DNA of 64,000 nucleotides from Yponomeuta sedellus (taxonomy: Eukaryota > Arthropoda > Insecta > Lepidoptera > Yponomeutidae). A program made the position numbers and the translations under genes. Each line of letters begins with the position of its first letter. Position 1 is the first letter of the stretch. The stretch lies in the NCBI GenBank assembly GCA_934045075.1, contig OW203738.1:4765487-4829486 (forward strand), in the 5' to 3' direction. The notes below the pieces were generated by a model. The model was not told the origin of the DNA. It did not search any database and saw only the letters and a program-made list of their open reading frames with translations. Shown here piece by piece: positions 9,701 through 18,408 of the stretch.

Positions 9701-12525
9701 GCTTTGACTAATATGCAAACACGTTAGAACCTTGTCACATTAGCCTCTTTTTGTCTGATATATATGAGAAATTGACGATTTTGACTTTGACAAGTTACTA
9801 AAGTCCATACATACATTAAAGTCCATACATACATTAAAGTCCATACATACATGTTACTGTATGTAACCGTACATGGTAGGGTCACGTGATGTGAATTGTT
9901 ATACAATGAATTGTATCTAGCTGCTGGACATAGGCTAATAGGTCAAGCCAAGCAACGTTCTGACCTCTGCCAATTTTGTGCATCACTTTCAGACTTTACT
10001 AATGTCCTCGACCCCTTGTGTCGCTGATCGTTTAGCCAACCTTCGCCACCGCTCAGTGACCGCCTTAGTCCACCGACCGCCTGACTACATGGCGCGACCA
10101 TGTCATTTCCGTGCCATCATAAGTTACTATGCTGTGGCCTCACACGTTGCTAGTGACACTTTCCAAGCTATAATCTATCTCGTTTCAAATTTCAATTAGG
10201 AGTGAGACCACATAAGTCTTCTACTATATAGATTTGCCTGATTTAGCCATCTCTGAACTGTCAAATACATACACAATTGACTCTTTGGTGTTGTCTACCT
10301 GCTTGACTGGATAGGAGTGTTAAGTTACATGATACAAGGGCAGAGCCGTTAGAACAGTTACAAACTTTCTCATTTATAATAGTAAAGTAAGATTCAATCA
10401 AGGTTTCGATTCCATTTCTGAGGTATCATGCATGGGATCCAAACTATTAAAATCTATAAGTTATTTTACAGTAAAACAAAGAATGCACAGAAAAGGAAGG
10501 TGGTAGCTTTGCAGAGTGAAGTGGAGGAGTGTGCCAAGAAAGTGAAGAAAATGAAAAATTCTATTGCACTGGAGTCTGTAAGTACCTCAACAATACAATA
10601 AACAGTCTCTATATAATTTTCAGTCTATAGATCATATTGACAATATTAGAATATCCAAGCGAGCGGCGATTCTTAGGTCATAAGATTAGACATTTGCATC
10701 TACTCAATGTGACGATTTATGCAACATCCAGTGGCACCTTCACTCACACTAGATGGGTGAAGGGAATACTCGAATGCTGCATTGAATGGGACACTGATTT
10801 TTAACATAACATTACATACAGGCACATACATGTCTTCTGACCCCACACTAGGATACCCTGTGTGGTGGAAACCAGAAAGAATGACATCACAAACATGTAA
10901 ACATCCAAGACCTGGGGTTTTCATTGTCCCCAGCCCAGTACCTATAACACAGTGTTTACGAGGTGATAAATATTCAACAATGATGCATGGAAATCTGGTG
11001 TCTAAATAAGATAGTTAAAGGGACAATTTATAATTTATCTACAAACAGTTCCAATAAGTTTATTTCAACTCAAAGAATTTACATTCTATTAGCTGAATGT
11101 CAATGTACAATCTAAAATGAAAGTTGCTGCCTTTGGGGTACTCTGCCGTGGTATGACAAGACACTGTATCTATAGATAGTGTTTTGAAGTAACATGCATA
11201 ATTCGATTCTTCGCCCTTAAGTACATGGCATGGCATCAAAAAATATGGAAATAGTTTTAATAATACGCAAATCAGTCATAGTAAATAAGACTGTATAGCC
11301 AATATTATAGAGACCTGTTTTGGCAATACTGTTTCTATAGATAGGTACTGTGTTTTGCCAAAACATGCTTGTGATTTTTATGCCAAATATCTGTGGATGC
11401 AGTGTTTTGTCATAACATCTTTAAAACCTTTTCCTGTTTGTCAAGAAAAAAAGCGGGTATTTATTCTAAATTTTCAATTAGAGTCTATATACAAAAAATA
11501 TAAATTAACTAGGTAGTTACGGCATAATTATGTGCACTATTATTTAAGTAATCTGTTTTGATTTGACGTACCTATGCGGAATTTTCTTAACGAAATGTTT
11601 TTGGCATTTTCTGGAAAATGCCTGTTTTTAAATTACAGTGTCTTGTCACGACAGGGCAGCGTAGTGTAGTGGCAGTATATTTCTTAATGTTACCCCCTTT
11701 CAATCACAGGTTGGCCGTGACTCAAGTGAAGAAAGGAAGGAAGCTTTGGCAATGCATGAACTGATGACTAAGCAAGAAAGTGAACTCAAAAAGGAGATGC
11801 AAAAATACAGAGATTCCGATCCAGAGTACATAGCACAGTTGAAGACAGAGATTGAAGTATGGGCAATTCACAAAGTCTGGATTAGTGTATTAAGAATGTC
11901 CAAATTTTTTGTTATTAAGTTAATGTCAATAATTTTTATTTCTAGGACCTGAAGTCAGCTATAAACAGGTGGACGGAAAACATTTACATTTTAAAATCCT
12001 ACTGTAAGAACACATTCCAAGTAGAAAATGATGTCATTGAGCAGAACTTCAACATACCGCAGGACTTGGATTATATTGAGATTTAAGAAGATGCATTGCC
12101 TACTACACCCAACCATTACTTACATGATGAGAATTTCCTTACTTAACAGCTCACTGAGTGCTTTATTAAAATAAATTATTTACTACTGTGATGCCATATC
12201 AAACTGTCACATAAATTAAAAATAAAAGAATGTACCTACTTGTAATTAGAAGCAAATACGAAACTCTCGGACCTACCTATCTGAAATGCTGCATTCAGAC
12301 AGAACGCAGCGTTTTTTGAAACTGTGTTTTGAACAACATAACCTTAAAAGCAGTTTGACATTTTACCGCTTAGGGATAATATAGTTTATGGGTGCCGTTA
12401 GGTCATACATCATTTATGTGTCAATTCCACTGCTGTGTATTAAAATATGCATAATTTACTCGTTTCTTGTACCTACAAAACAAAACTTACCATTCTACAA
12501 GGACTCCTTTCATAACATTTACCAT
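6752..12525 (-). CDS. GTF2H5: GTF2H5 / TTDA (TFIIH subunit p8), with MND1 nested in its intron
   Basis: Two coding exons on the minus strand. Exon 1 at 12491-12525 reads [11 protein letters not shown] plus two bases; exon 2 is 6752-6938. The join is in phase and gives 73 aa (human 71). Exon 1 is followed by GTAAGT; exon 2 is preceded by GTTCCAG. Family hallmarks are [29 protein letters not shown] and a C-terminal [13 protein letters not shown] helix. The product is the small stabilising subunit of the TFIIH core, binding p52 and stimulating XPB in nucleotide-excision repair and transcription initiation. The 5552-bp intron holds all five MND1 exons on the opposite strand plus SINE-B, SINE-C and LINE tails. 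Assignment is secure; the 35-bp first exon was found by looking for the expected N-terminus. Confidence 0.93.
7173..7385 (+). repeat. SINE-B copy
   Basis: tRNA-like head (CGTTCGCCTAGCCGTTAAGG; B box GGGTTCGATTCCC), then a body GTACAAGTGGCCTCAGTCTGG and a tail GGGACCAGCACAAGTG ending in an ATT microsatellite. A close relative is at 51664-52035. It lies in the GTF2H5 intron. The flanking stretches 6940-7170 and 7390-8130 show nothing else that I recognise. Confidence 0.75.
8138..12086 (+). CDS. MND1: MND1, meiotic nuclear division protein 1 homologue
   Basis: Five plus-strand exons: 8138-8227, 9175-9311, 10472-10577, 11710-11856 and 11946-12086. All introns are GT..AG and all joins are in phase, giving 206 aa (human 205). 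The protein opens [20 protein letters not shown], continues with the winged-helix part (exons 1-2, [18 protein letters not shown]), then a long coiled coil (exons 3-4) and a C-terminal [22 protein letters not shown] block ending in DLDYIEI. MND1 with HOP2 loads and stimulates RAD51/DMC1 during strand invasion at meiosis. An AATAAA lies near 12169. The whole gene sits inside the GTF2H5 intron in the opposite direction. SINE and LINE pieces occupy its introns. Confidence 0.95.
8555..8770 (-). repeat. LINE 3'-end fragment in MND1 intron 1
   Basis: AATATTCTTTATTGTACACT, ACAATTGGCGGCCTTATTGC and TTCTTCCAGACAACCTTACG match 27950-28080, 46320-46445 and 61015-61130. It reads as a LINE 3' terminus on the minus strand. 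A shorter relative is at 7063-7090. Confidence 0.65.
9055..9121 (-). repeat. Possible end of a hAT-like element
   Basis: On the minus strand the text starts CAGTGGTTCTTAACCAGTGG and continues through GGTCCGCGGACC, a GC-rich palindromic stretch resembling hAT termini. I could not find the matching opposite end, so this is only a fragment call. Confidence 0.3.
9782..9852 (+). repeat. Short tandem repeat, about 19-bp unit x3
   Basis: Three consecutive copies of AAGTCCATACATACATT lie in MND1 intron 2. The rest of that intron (9312-10471) has no gene. Confidence 0.85.
10685..10945 (-). repeat. SINE-C 3' body, minus strand, in MND1 intron 3
   Basis: CATAACATTACATACAGGCA, CCCCACACTAGGATACCCTG and ATCCAAGACCTGGGG are the reverse complement of the body of SINE-C at 46805-46930. 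The tRNA-like head is missing. Further along, 11041-11140 matches a LINE-tail-like stretch at 54065-54175 (AAAGAATTTACATTCT). Confidence 0.65.
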
Positions 12526-12831
12526 GATTCCAGGGTAATAATATGACCCATATAACTGTTTCTGTCTTGATGAGATCTCAGGGACAGGGAGAAAAGAAAG
12601 CTTAGAGAAATACTAAATATTGTACGTGACAAAGAGTTTAAAACCACGGTAGGTACGTAGGTACGTAATGAAAGAATCACAAATCACAGAGCATATAAAT
12701 AAGAGACGGGACCTCCCTATAAGCTTTTGTAATGAGTTTAGCCCCGTTAGCAATACCAACCAATAGAGCAAAAATGCAATGTCAAAAGTGCTACCAACAT
12801 AACAACTTGTCTGTGCATTAGGGACGTCCAC

Positions 12832-14360
12832 TTACATTGGTACTACATTTATCGATATCGATAAATTTTCATCCAGGGGCTCCGCAGTTAGCCTAATAAA
12901 ATTAATAAAAATCAATGTTTTCAATAAAACGACAAATGAAATTAGTATTTTATTATTGATTATCAAATCACAATAATTGTGGTCAAGGTCTATTGAATTT
13001 ATTTCAGCAGCTATTTGGTTTTTCCTTAGAGGTGTCCAATCTGAGCGAACTTCATCAATCGGTGGTTTGGATTCAGGTGCTGAAATCGTCAAAAAAAGTT
13101 AAGTTGAGTCGTTATTGATTATTAATTTGTTGGTAAACTATGCTACTTACCGGGATAGTTCTGATAAATATGCTGAGATTCCAGGCCACTATAATTGTGG
13201 TCAAACCCTACTGGACCAATAGCAACAGCTGATATTTTGGCTGCTGTACAAGGTGCTGAAAATGATAACACTTTGTAATTTATCAAAGTAAACAAACTCT
13301 AGTTACAAAAAACTTCAGCGATACATGAAAAGTCTACGTACCAGAGTTGTTTTGTGAAGCTCGACAACTAATAGGTTTTTGTATAGCTGAATCTGAAAAT
13401 AAACAATTGCAAGAATAGTCCGAAAAAAAAATAGTTTGTTCCTGTTTACCACATAACTGCATAATTGACTATGTAACTATCAAATACATTTTTATAAAAA
13501 AATATTTTAAGTTAAAAATTAGTAAAAAAAATATTTTAGTAATTCCAATCACTAACCAGTTTCAAGTGATGCGACGTGGCTACGTGGTAAGGAAACTCAG
13601 CTAGTAAGTAATCAGGAAGAGGAGGCGCATTTATAAGTAGAGAAGATACAGCCCTGTAAAAAAATGTTTATCAAAGTATGTCATTTACGTATTAAGACGT
13701 AATAATAATATTGCGTTCTAAATGACGGAGCAAAATATATTCAAATGTTCGACGTAAAGCAAGGCGTATTTTGTGTTTTATTACATAATTATTCATGAAA
13801 TGTAGTAAGTTACATTATAAGTTTATAACACAACTCACCATTTCTTTAATCGGCTTCCTTTTAAAATAGTTGTAAAAATCTTTCGGCCGGAAATGATCTC
13901 TACAAACATATTTATGTTGGTGGAGTTTTTCGATGGGGATATACGATATAAGATCTTCCACAATTTTCACCCATTGTCTGCATCTAAAAAAAAAAACAAC
14001 ATTCAATGCAGCCACTAATAGTGCATCGTTGAAACATTGTTATGGCTTACAGCAATTCACCCGTCATACACTGAGTAGTAATTCTGACCAAGGTACTTAT
14101 CAGATATTTTTTTTTTTTATCGATATTGAATATGTGTATGGCACATCACTATGACATTGAAACATCTGAGTATTTTTCTCATAGTATATTAATTACGTTA
14201 TTTAACATAATTTATGATCTTGCTCTTGTGCAAGATGACAAAAACTGTAGCCAGAAATACTTACCGGTCTTCATCCCTAGGAAATTTACCCATAAACTTT
14301 CTTTTGGTACCCTTTGACCGGCTGCATCTTATTTTACAAATGGCACAAGTTCGACACCAT
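12832..14360 (-). pseudogene. THAP-domain gene, probably disrupted
   Basis: Six candidate exons on the minus strand: 14265-14360, 13839-13983, 13557-13653, 13342-13392, 13151-13255 and 12832-13079. Exons 1-2 encode a THAP zinc finger: CAICKIRC, then FPRDEDRCRQWVKIV and KYVCRDHF (C2CH). Exons 4-6 join in one open phase, and exons 5 and 6 each begin with the same residues (AP) and each contain a DHNY motif (FDHNYSGL and LDHNYCDL). Two problems appear. The only ATG near the start (14360) is one base out of frame with the finger. Exon 3, read in the phase demanded by both neighbours, contains two TGA stops. Either the locus is decaying or exon 3 and the start are wrongly chosen. THAP proteins bind DNA; the target here is unknown. 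Confidence 0.5.
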
Positions 14361-15754
14361 CCGATCAATGCCAATATTTAAAGAAAATCACTAAACACTG
14401 TACAACAAGATACACACAGCTAGATATTGAACAAACTTAAAACACATAAATTTTAACTAGAAAACGTTCTAATATGTGCCGCGTTCCGCCATATTTGTTA
14501 TGTTTTCAGTTTGACATTGACAGCAAAGAAAGAGTAAGTAGTATTAAAGAGTGAGACAAAAATATGTCCGCCATTAAAACGGGGCTAAATGCGAACAAAA
14601 ATTTCAAAGTTCCTACTTGCGCTAGGCTGTCACAAATGAAAGAATACAAACATTGACATAGGATCACAGAGTACAGTCCATAGAGCAACAGGAGTTCGGA
14701 CATTGAGTGATTTGTTCCTATAACTAATATTATTTTAGGGAGTCCTTACCGGCAAAAACAGTTTCGGAACGGAACCTTCTGTCAGAAAAGTAGAACTCTT
14801 TATTTTTCGAAAACTAAGGGTCTCGACTCTCGAAATGACGGGAAAAACACGGGTATACTTTGTCGGTTGCCAGTCAGTCCAAACGACCCGTGGCTTTAAC
14901 CCATATGGTCCGTAGAGCCTGATCAGCTGGGTACCTGTTAAATAATTTTGAACAATATAAACATTATGTGCCCGGATAACGGGGAAAGACTTGCCAATGG
15001 TACGTTTGGGACCTCGTCAAAACAAGGGTCTAACTCGTGGTTGGTTCCTCTGCCTACACCCTCGGGGATATCTGGCGTGAGTTTTTTTCTTCACATTTGG
15101 CCTTGTTTTTGCCAACAATAAGGGAATTTTTGTATGTTAAGTCTGGTAACACCATTGAATTTTACTTCAAATTCAATGGTAACACTAACATTATCATAAA
15201 CCGTCTAAATTAAGATTGTCGCAGTTAGATTGCCAATCTATCGTATGAGCGCCTACATAATTTAGACGGGTAACACTAAAATATTCAAATTTTCGATTTA
15301 GTTTTTCACGGCACATATTTATCTAATTTAGGGGTAATTGAGTGCAGTAGATGCATTTTATACCTTGTCGTAGTCTTGAACATCATAAAAACAGAGATTA
15401 GAGGAAAATTAATAGCACTTACGAATGAAAGGTTATGTTGGCATTTTTACGCTCACTGCGGCTTCTACAGCCTAAAATGCTGCAATTTACCATAGTATCA
15501 CTTTCGTCCAACTGCACCGAACACGAAAAGTACAATTTTATGGAGAAAAACACCGATATCTGCCTAAATTCAAAGTAAAACTCGATAAAGCTCAGATTTG
15601 ACGTAGATTTGTCTGCCACAGATTTGAACTGTGGCATAGTGGTTATTTTTGTTTGCCACAGCAAAGAGTATTGCTGTGGCAAACAAAAAAATCGCATATG
15701 CGCGTAAGGGACAGAAGACCATTACTGTTTCTCGCTTACACTTTAGAAGACTCG
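14361..15754. other. No gene seen; short inverted repeats
   Basis: I find no convincing exon. At 15035-15090 CCTCTGCCTACACC...GGCGTGAG resembles a LINE tail seen at 45250-45310. Hairpins lie at 15151-15180 (12-bp arms), 15614-15636 (8-bp arms) and 15646-15689 (19-bp arms, 6-nt loop). Confidence 0.5.
15646..15689. repeat. Perfect hairpin, 19-bp arms, 6-nt loop
   Basis: Arms 15646-15664 and 15671-15689 (TTTTTGTTTGCCACAGCAA and its exact complement). A smaller TGCCACAG/CTGTGGCA hairpin lies 10 bp upstream and shares the motif. Confidence 0.9.
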
Positions 15755-15761
15755 TATTACA

Positions 15762-16614
15762 GTGCGTTCACATTAACTTGACGCGTGAGAGGATTGGTAG
15801 CACTGATATGTTTAGTGTTACCATGTTAAATAAGAAATCATTCCCATTACTTGGGGAAAACAAAAGGATTGAAGGCTTGTTTGACCATCTTCCGATTAGT
15901 GTCCAAATTGAGCTCAATTGGTAGAGCGCTGGCACGGATAGCCAGAGGTTGCGGGTTCGAATCCCGGCATGGGTGAAATTTTTAGCCTCTAAATAGGTTT
16001 TTAAATTTGGTAAAGTAACCAAATAAGTAATAAAGTAATATTTGGTAAACCTTTAACGTCTTTTGGCAGCTGATATCTGCCATTTGTCTGACTGTTAATC
16101 TGGTTTTAGAAGCTAATCGTCCAATATCGGCCGTTCAGAGACTTTAGTTTAAACTTTGGTTTACGATGTTGGAGAAATCCAATTTGTTATTGTAATCTCG
16201 ATTAGGAGTCCAAAACCGGATTTAGCTTGCCCTAATCTAGATTTGGTTCTATGGAGAAAACGGCCCTTGTTGACTAAGAAGATGCGCTTGGTCCGATTCT
16301 ACTAAGACCGTGAAAACGTGGCTTTAGTAATTTCATGTAACTGGGCACCCTAAAAACGTACCTGTCTTGGCGGGAAATCGAGTCCGAACTTGCTCCAAAG
16401 GAACAATCAGCTTTTTTTCAGCCTTTTCCCTCTCACAAAATGCATAAACCTGAAGGATTGGTTGTCTTTTTGCATTTTTGACCACTTTGGGCATCTTTAA
16501 AACTCACGCAAACGAATAATCCTATAGTTAATAACCGATCGTACCAAAAGCAAGATGGCGACTGAGCAATCAGTGCTACCAATTCTCTCACGCGTCAAGT
16601 TAATGTGAACGCAC
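15762..16614 (-). mobile_element. Deleted Tc1/mariner-like element with 46-bp TIRs and a surviving first exon
   Basis: Inverted repeats at 15762-15807 and 16569-16614 (starting GTGCGTTCACATTAACTTGA) match over 46 bp with one mismatch. A TA dinucleotide lies just outside each end (15755 and 16617), as expected for Tc1/mariner, though a 3-bp difference leaves the exact ends open. Inside, the minus strand has ATG at 16494 and an open exon to 16362 ending in a GTACGT donor: MPKVVKNAKRQPILQVY, then a short Lys/Glu-rich helix and VRTRFPAKTG. This resembles the N-terminal helix-turn-helix of IS630/Tc1-type transposases. No catalytic exon follows, so the copy is non-autonomous. SINE-A has inserted at 15908-16014. 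Confidence 0.6.
15908..16014 (+). repeat. 5'-truncated SINE-A inside the Tc1/mariner-like element
   Basis: Begins at the A box (GAGCTCAATTGGTAGAGCGC), keeps the B box at about 15953 and ends in the tail TTTTTAGCCTCTAAATAGG. Confidence 0.8.
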
Positions 16615-16618
16615 AATA

Positions 16619-17259
16619 CAATATGTCATCTCTTTCCTCTTTTTTTTCTATGGTTATGTCTCGTCTATTTATTCTCTGTCTACGCAAGTAGCGAATAGCA
16701 CAGGCACAGACACAGATTAAAAAAGCGAGTAGAGTGTTTGTTTGAAGAATTTATGAAAATTCGAAGAAATTTTAATACTTTAATTAATAGTACCTACCTA
16801 ATTTATTAAATCCGTAAGAGTTTTCCTACCCGTACCTTATTTTTTTCAAAAATACCATAATTTTGAGCGTCTGGTGCCATAATTCAAAAGTTGGCATCTA
16901 ACGTCCCTGACAACTAGTAACAGTGTACTTAGTTCCATTCCAAACAAATAATACACAGTAGTAATCATTAACTGTGTAATTTTTTCCAGCAGTTGTTTTA
17001 TACTAACAATTTCAGTAGAATCCGGTCCGTCAACAAGTTATGAAAATTCACTTCCCGTTTTGTAGTCTTTTTTGCTGCTTGCAAAGCATTATAGAATACA
17101 AAATAAACTTTAGATACAACTGCTTTTTCAGGTTACATTACTTTAAAATTAGTGCTTTCCTTGCGTCTGTTTGTCCATAGCTTAGCACAGAGACGATAAG
17201 TAAAGGAAAGGAAACCTGAATGGTATAGATGTGATAAATTCATCATGTCGACAAAACGG
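16619..17259. other. No gene seen
   Basis: AT-rich sequence without a recognisable exon or repeat family. Confidence 0.4.
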
Positions 17260-17525
17260 CAGGATAAAATCTTCTTCTTCGGGCTATATTATGTAGTCCA
17301 CTGCTGGAAATAGCCCCCTCCCCTAATGAGCACTATAACGCCCTATGAGAGAGCTATACTCGGAGTTTATCTGAAGGATAGGATTCGTAACGAATGCATC
17401 CGACAGAGAACCAAAGTTATCGACATAGCTCAGAGAATTAGCGAGCTGAAGTGGCAGTGGAGTGGGCTGGCCATATCTCGCGAAGAACCGACAACCGTTG
17501 CAGTAAACGTATTCGATCTTAAATG
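17260..17525 (+). pseudogene. RTE-like LINE ORF fragment
   Basis: The translation from 17326 (YERAILGVYLKDRIRNECIR, then RTKVIDIAQRISELKWQW) is the C-terminal tail of RTE-type endonuclease/reverse-transcriptase proteins common in Lepidoptera. It breaks off after the WQW block. The preceding 17270-17325 carries the RTE 3' end in the opposite orientation (GGGCTATATTATGTAGTCCA), so two pieces meet head to head. Confidence 0.65.
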
Positions 17526-17568
17526 AAAAAAATTAGGGCCCCTACCTATAGGTACCTAAATTAGGGAT

Positions 17569-17626
17569 GCAAATATTTTCTCTCTCCAACTACTATATTT
17601 AGTAGTTGGAGAGAGAAAATATTTGC
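17569..17626. repeat. Perfect hairpin, 27-bp arms, 4-nt loop
   Basis: Arms 17569-17595 and 17600-17626 are exact reverse complements (starting GCAAATATTTTCTCTCTCCA); the loop is TATT. Confidence 0.95.
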
Positions 17627-17689
17627 AAAATATGTGGGTGTAGGAAAACTATTCCCCGAGGGTTCATCATCAAGCTAATTTAGTTCAGT

Positions 17690-17830
17690 GCTGGACATAG
17701 CCCTCCCCTAATGAGCGCCATAGCGCCCAGCCAGTCTTCGGCTTGCCGCATCCAGCATTTGCCTGCAGTTTTTCGCATATCGTCATCTTACCCGTTCGGA
17801 GGGCTCCGTTTGCGAAATTAAAAGTTGTGC
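17690..17830 (-). repeat. RTE-like LINE 3' end, minus strand
   Basis: GCTGGACATAGCCCTCCCCT, GCCAGTCTTCGGCTTGCCGC and TTTTCGCATATCGTCATCTT are the complement of the RTE tail (DDLRKTAG..W..QAED) seen on the plus strand at 51820-51950. Confidence 0.65.
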
Positions 17831-17985
17831 CACATACCTACACATATTTTGCTAGAGTAGGGCGTCCGCCCCTTCTCCTAGCTAAACAGTTCATTGTAGA
17901 AACGTGAAAAAAAATCAGGGCATTAGCACGTATGAACTTTAAAAGAAAACTATCACGCATGGCTAATTAGGTTTTACAGTAATAG

Positions 17986-18023
17986 CATCGATAAAATATT
18001 ACTTTAGTAATATTTTATCGATG
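17986..18023. repeat. Perfect hairpin, 18-bp arms, 2-nt loop
   Basis: CATCGATAAAATATTACT at 17986-18003 pairs exactly with 18006-18023. Confidence 0.95.
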
Positions 18024-18126
18024 GTAATAGTCGACCAACTAATGAGTAAAGCGTAGCCACTGGTTACGGAACATTATATGGAACCCTACAATGCGCGTGA
18101 GTTGGCCGTTTTTTTTTAGGTTGATA

Positions 18127-18174
18127 GCTAAAACACTCGGAGTAATTAGTCCTAATTACTCCGAGCTAAAACAC
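18127..18174. repeat. Hairpin bracketed by a direct repeat
   Basis: CTCGGAGTAATTAG (18136-18149) pairs exactly with 18152-18165 across 2 nt. The decamer GCTAAAACAC occurs on both sides (18127-18136 and 18165-18174) in direct orientation. A second inverted repeat, GCCCTTTATAGCA, pairs 18295-18307 with 18323-18335. Confidence 0.9.
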
Positions 18175-18408
18175 CACAGCCGCACCGTTTACGTCGACTG
18201 GTCGAGCACAAAACGTCGAGAGTTCGAGACGACCGACGCTGCGCTGACATGACACGACGCACGACGACGACGACGCTAGAACTACTTTTTTTTAGCCCTT
18301 TATAGCATGTTTATATACTCTTTGCTATAAAGGGCAAACTCCGGCTACGAAAACGTAGTGGTTATTTAACTCTTTGGAACTACGCATTTGTGTGGGGGGG
18401 TCTCTTAA

